DNA from: Coriaria nepalensis
Taxonomy: Eukaryota > Streptophyta > Magnoliopsida > Cucurbitales > Coriariaceae
DNA: 64,000 nucleotides
NCBI GenBank assembly: GCA_027186245.1
Contig: CP114485.1
Span: 3,534,001-3,598,000 of the forward strand
Direction of reading: 5' to 3'
The notes under the pieces are model-generated. The model searched no databases, had not been told where the DNA came from, and saw only the letters and a list, made by a program, of their open reading frames with translations. A program made the position numbers and the translations under genes. Below are positions 59,630 through 64,000 of the stretch, in pieces; position 1 is the stretch's first letter; each line of letters starts with the position of its first letter.

Positions 59630-61189
59630 GCTTCACAAAAGAAATCGATCGATGAAGCTAGCTTTACATGAGTTGTGTGGGAAAGCTTCTTCTATATATA
59701 CAAGCTCACGTGAAGCAAAAGCTTGTAGATTTCTCAGCTTCTATAAATAAAAATGTATTATTTTAGCATAATCTATTGTATAACAAAGACAAATTATGAG
59801 TTACGTGTACATCTTTAGAAGAGAAAATCATATTTACAGTTACAAAACTACTTAAGGAGGGCGACTTTCCCTTGGCTCCGGCCAACCTACATCCTTCTAG
59901 AATTAAAAAAAAAAAAAAAAAAAAACCATCCTTAGCTCCTAACCTTATAACTTGAGTGCTTGTTAATTGGTATGTAGAAACTAGAGATAGCTCCTAACCT
60001 AAGTGAAACATATCTAGTAAGAGTATTGTATGAGGTCCACCATTTTTTCTTTGTATGTGTCTGTATATTTAGGTCCCGTTTGTAATATAATTGTAGAAGC
60101 AGGCATTGAAGAGCTTCACACGTGAAGTACTTAGAAATTTTGGCCTATCTATATAAATTCAATCAATCGGACATGTTAAAGTGGTCGATTTTCTTATATA
60201 TACTGAATTTTAAATGTTTATATTTTGAACAATGAATATATTATATATAATATTATTTTGATGTTATATATTGACATTTTAAATATTAGTAATATAAAGT
60301 ACGTATGACAGTTAATTTAATTACGTGTTGAATATGTCATGATATCTCTATTATCATGTAAAAATGTAAACTTCCAATAACAATATAATTAAAAACTTGT
60401 AAATTTATCAAAGTTATCCTTTAGTATTTAAAATTTTAGAAGGTAAATATGGAAACTTTATTCGTTGCAGTTTACAAACTTAAATAAACATGTAAGTAAG
60501 TAAGGGCTTCAACTGTATTTCTGAAGTACTTTAACCCCTATACAATGGTGTTGCAGGCGGGTCTTAACGATCACCTAGGTTTGAAGTTAGGAGCCGTGCC
60601 AAATGACTATTTAGGTTAGGAACAGAGAGACATGGATTGAGGTGGATATATAACGATCTCCTATCCTAGGTTAGAGGTTAGGAGTGGTGCCAAACGTGAA
60701 ACGACTGGTTAATTAGGTCAGAAATAGGGAGACACAAATTTAGTTGGATTTAACGATCACCTAAGTTAGAGCTTAGGAACGGTGCCAAACGATTACTTAG
60801 CTTAGAAATTAGGAGAAAATGGGTTAGTTGGATTATCTAAAAAAATGTTCGAAAACTTATATTTTATCTACAAACAACGTCAGTACTTATTAAATAATCG
60901 AGTAAAATTCATAAATCTAAAATTTATTAATATTATAAATTAATTATTTGACATTTTAAAAATTATAAATAAATATCTTTATAAATTTTATTTTATTATA
61001 TTTTTATAAATTATGTTATATTTTATTTTTTTTAATTCTATTTTATTTCTTACGGATTCTATTTTCTCGTTTATTATTACTGTTTATCATATTCTGTTTA
61101 TTATCATAAATTTCCTATAGCTTTACATATGGTAACACGATGCCTGTTCAGAGCCTAATGAAAGGTTTTTTTTTTTTTTTTGCTGCAGA
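59630..61189. other. intergenic region with diverged tandem repeats
   Basis: No gene is seen. The first part is the P450 upstream region. A-runs occur near 59906-59925. Three imperfect repeats lie at about 60563-60835, described separately, and a related inverted piece at about 59930-60003. Confidence 0.55.
60563..60835. repeat. three imperfect tandem copies, about 85-100 bp each
   Basis: Each copy begins with TTAACGATC(A/T)CCTA, followed by GGTTAGA/TTAGGA and GGTGCCAAA(C)G-type strings and ends with a GGAGA(C)A...GTTGGAT-like segment: about 60563-60650, 60651-60750 and 60751-60835. A reverse-oriented relative (CTCCTAACCTAAGTG) lies near 59930-60003. This may be the remnant of a small non-autonomous transposon; no element family could be named. 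Confidence 0.7.
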
Positions 61190-62162
61190 TATGATGATGA
61201 GCCACCAGAGCCAGAGATTGAAGTAAGGAATCATTTACTTTGATTGAAAGAATGAATCTTTATTTTCTTATGTTGCTGATTAAATAATGGAGGAACAACG
61301 AACATGAAGGAGCAGAGGAGGAAGTAGGGAAAGAAAATAATGAGGATGTGGTTGGAGAATCTCTTGAAACTGTGGATAAAGAAGACGAACAACCCATTGA
61401 AAGACCTCATAAGACTTCGAAAAAAATTACGAAATACGAGCGTGCTAGAATCTTGGGTACTAGGCTCTCCAAATCAGGTTTCCTTTTCAGAAAAAATTTG
61501 CCTCTGTTTCTTCTCACCCACCAACCAGGACTTATCCTCTAACCTTTTCTGGTGTCTTTCCTTTTGTGTGTGACAGCATGAATGCACCTGTTATGGTTGA
61601 GTTGGAAGGCGTGACCGACCCACTCGAGGTTAGATTCCATTAGTAGTTGATGATATGCATGGAAGTGAGACTCCCTTACGATGTTTTTATGGTCTGACCA
61701 ACCATTGGGTTTGAAGTTTGCTAAATGTGGTCAATAAGTTGAAGAGTATGCGAACTTATAAAAAAAATAAAAAAATAATGTCTGTGTTGAACCTTGCTTC
61801 ATTTGTTTGAATATGTGTTATTGTTAATAGTAGAATATGATCTGTTATTGTTCTGTCTATTTATTAAAGGCTAAAAGTGTGCTCATATGAACCATTGTAT
61901 ATTCCTACTTGTTTGTTAAATTCTGAAATAAATGTGATGTCTTAGACTCTTTTCCATCCTATTGTTTTAGATTGCAATGAAGGAACTTCGTGACCGGAAG
62001 ATACCCTCCCTATACTATCCGCCGCTACCTCCCAGATGGAAGGTGAGGCTTCTGAATTTGTCTTGATTTGGAAGTTTCAAGCCAGGATGAAGATTAGGAC
62101 GTCGATGAATTGGTAGTGGAAGACTCATGGAAGAGGCAAGTTGGTGGTGGCTGATAGGTGAC
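61190..62162 (+). pseudogene. RNA polymerase subunit 6 (NRPB6/RPABC2) unprocessed pseudogene
   Basis: The pieces match the common subunit 6 of nuclear RNA polymerases. They are YDDEPPEPEIE near 61190-61222, [19 protein letters not shown] to [12 protein letters not shown] near 61307-61463, MNAPVMVELEGVTDPLE at about 61579-61629, and IAMKELRDRKIP near 61974 with TIRRYLPDG in a shifted frame. VDELVVEDSWKRQVGGG precedes a TGA near 62152. Introns remain between pieces, so it is not a processed copy. Lesions are the absent start exon, a lost G after ILGTR (near 61463), a frameshift after KIPS (near 62010), and TAG in place of the Trp codon of EDWGVDEL (near 62096). A functional copy must exist elsewhere, since this subunit is essential. 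Confidence 0.9.
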
Positions 62163-62777
62163 AAAAATATTGGATTTTAGAAAGTAGTGATATAGCCAAC
62201 ATTTTGTATCTAGAAATTCAGACATGGGTGCTTGTGGTGATATATAAATGATTGTAATAGTTCTAGTCTTCACATGCGTCTCTTTGGGTTATTCACTCGC
62301 TCCATCAGATATTTCAGAGACTAATGTGCCGGTGGATACATTGTATGATCATAAAACTCAGGTGGGTCAAAAGTGAATCAGTCATTTTGTCAGTGCAAAA
62401 GAAAAGAAAGTTGCAGTGATAAATTGGTAAATAGGATTAAGCAACAAAATTAAATATATTATCATCATATTTAATAAGAATCCCAAGCTTGTTCGAGAAG
62501 TTCCAATAATAGATTACACTTGAAAAGACGAGGAGAAACTAATATCCCTCAGACAAGATTCCTACATACCTACTACTCTAGTATAATAAGCACTTGCTTT
62601 CACAACAAATCCCATCATTAAGCAACATAAACCCAAATCAGAGTGGGGGAGAAAGAAGAGGCATAAGAGGTTAAAAGAAGAGAAAGGAAGCAGTTGTTCC
62701 CATTCCAAATATACCTGTACAAAAGCCACGCTCATCGCAACTAGGCAATTTTTTTTTCTTTTTTTCATTTTTTAGAG
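62163..62777. other. intergenic region and SEUSS 3' untranslated region
   Basis: Presumed 3' flank of the minus-strand SEUSS-type gene plus AT-rich DNA. Nothing else is recognised. Confidence 0.55.
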
Positions 62778-63907
62778 TTAAGCCTTCCAACCATAATCCA
62801 TAGCATCATCAAGATCGCTGTTAAAAAACCCGCTATCCGTGAATTCGTGGGCAATATCCTGAACCATACCTTCCTGTAAATGAAGGTTTTGTGTCAACTC
62901 TGCTGCACCCCTCTGGCTAAACCCACCATTATTATTATTATTACCACCACCAACACCAGGTGCAGACGAGTCACTGTTTGACGCAGCTTTGAAGCTGTTA
63001 CTCCGGCTTGGAGCAGGCCCGTTACTCCTTGGTCCGACACTCCCATTCGGATTCGGACCTGAAAGAGATGGCTGCTGCTGTACTACCCCACTGTTATTCG
63101 ACATGTGCATTATTTGCTGCATCATCTGCTGTTGCGGTAAGGTGTGATTTCCAAGGCCAGTTTGAGAGTGAGGATGGCTTTGTTGTTGTTGTTGTTGGAG
63201 CAAGCTATTTGAGCTCAAGGACCTTTGTTGGAGCTGCTGTGGTTGTTGCTGATTCTGTTGTGGGGGTAGATGATGCGGGCTTGAAAAGCCACTCACAGGT
63301 GAGTTCTGCATGGATCCAGGTAATAAAGCCCCATTCCCCCCTTGGAAGCTTGAGGAAGGACTCTGATTAGGAGGATTGTTATTGAAGAAAGAAGAGGCTT
63401 CCGGTTGATGTGGGCTAGCATTTGAATTCATGGAGTTCTGTCTCACAAGCATGTTCTGGTAGGTGGTCAAGGTCAAAGCAGCTTGAGGAGAACCACTCAG
63501 AGTTCCTCCTACTCGGGCACCCATTTGATGGTTGCTATTGACCTGCGTGTTAAGTCCCGAATGCATTGCCATCAGCTTATTAAGAGTGTTTCGATCGGTG
63601 GGTAGACCCTGAGCGCTTGCTATCTGCTCCATTTCTCGCAGTTTCTGCATTTGGAGCTTGGCTGTGCTGGCATGCCGAGGATAGTTTTTCAAGCCCTCTG
63701 CAACCAAGTAACATAAGGTATAAGAAACTAATAACCAAATTTTTTTTGAGGGAAGCTTTTTCCCAAATCATCTCTTAAGCAGCTCAAACCATTAAAACAC
63801 AAGGGATCAAAAGGTCAGAGGTTGAAGTATATATTACCAATTGGCCCAACTTTGTGCTCCCGGCAGAAATCTACAAGATCTTTCATGCTATTGACAACCT
63901 CTGAAAT
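62778..63907 (-). CDS. SEU: SEUSS-type transcriptional co-repressor, C-terminal part
   Basis: Two exons are visible on the minus strand: 63907-63838 (ISEVVNSMKDLVDFCREHKV) and the terminal exon 63697-62778, joined in frame at PI-EGLKNYPRHAS. The rest lies beyond the window end. The region encodes the end of the conserved domain (YPRHASTAKLQMQKLREMEQ), then a low-complexity Gln, Asn and Ser-rich tail with runs of Q. It ends with LTQNLHLQEGMVQDIAHEFT and a DLDDAMDYGWKA terminus characteristic of SEUSS. SEUSS is a nuclear adaptor that pairs with LEUNIG to repress floral homeotic and other genes. The tail distinguishes it from the SEUSS-LIKE proteins, but the N-terminal half would be needed to be sure. 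Confidence 0.9.
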
Positions 63908-64000
63908 CTGTCAATATATAAAGAGCACAATAGAAAACAAGGATAGTTAAAGGATGAAATAAAAAGACAGGTTTTTCTCTTGCGCTATTATGCCAGAAAA

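Overview
This is nuclear DNA of a flowering plant, almost certainly a eudicot. Genes are interrupted by short AT-rich GT-AG introns, intergenic DNA is very AT-rich with TA and homopolymer microsatellites, and the gene families are plant-specific: subgroup-Ib-type bHLH factors, gibberellin 20-oxidases, PPR proteins, cucumisin-like subtilases, a PTI1-like kinase, MOS2 and SEUSS. The species cannot be named from this window. Exon chains were built by hand from splice motifs, reading frame and family knowledge; each intact model listed keeps one open frame from start to stop. No database search or expression data were available.

Layout. 0-5.4 kb: two tandem bHLH genes (the first cut by the window edge). 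9.0-10.9 kb: a complete PTI1-like receptor-like cytoplasmic kinase. 12.3-13.2 kb: a dead carboxylesterase. 14.3-25.7 kb: three gibberellin 20-oxidase genes in tandem, all on the minus strand and all with the same three-exon structure; the last two exons of the first two are almost identical while their first exons have diverged. 31.0-32.2 kb: an orphan MADS-box K-domain remnant. 33.8-37.1 kb: a six-exon fructokinase whose fourth intron contains a complete intronless MOS2 gene on the opposite strand. 38.2-41.3 kb: a ten-exon subtilase, followed by two degenerate subtilase tails (41.7-42.2 and 45.8-46.8 kb). Between the tails lie an intact 2-oxoglutarate/Fe(II) oxygenase gene (42.7-44.5 kb) and a decayed Mutator-like transposase fragment. 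47.1-48.3 kb: a broken class III peroxidase. 49.3-51.0 kb: an intact PPR gene. 51.5-53.4 kb: a MOCOS-like protein lacking the PLP lysine. 54.3-54.7 kb: a small LysM membrane protein. 57.0-57.6 kb: a PPR fragment. 58.0-59.6 kb: a CYP76-like P450 with frameshifts. 61.2-62.2 kb: a decayed RNA polymerase subunit 6 copy. 62.8-63.9 kb: the 3' end of a SEUSS-type co-repressor gene.

The genes do not form a pathway. The window is a mix of housekeeping genes (fructokinase, MOS2, SEUSS, PPR) and families that expand by tandem duplication and decay (GA20-oxidase, subtilase, bHLH, P450, peroxidase). I see no clear new biological system. The items most worth following are the MOS2-in-fructokinase nesting, the apparent gene conversion between GA20-oxidase copies, two likely GC-AG introns, and the probably non-catalytic MOCOS-like protein.
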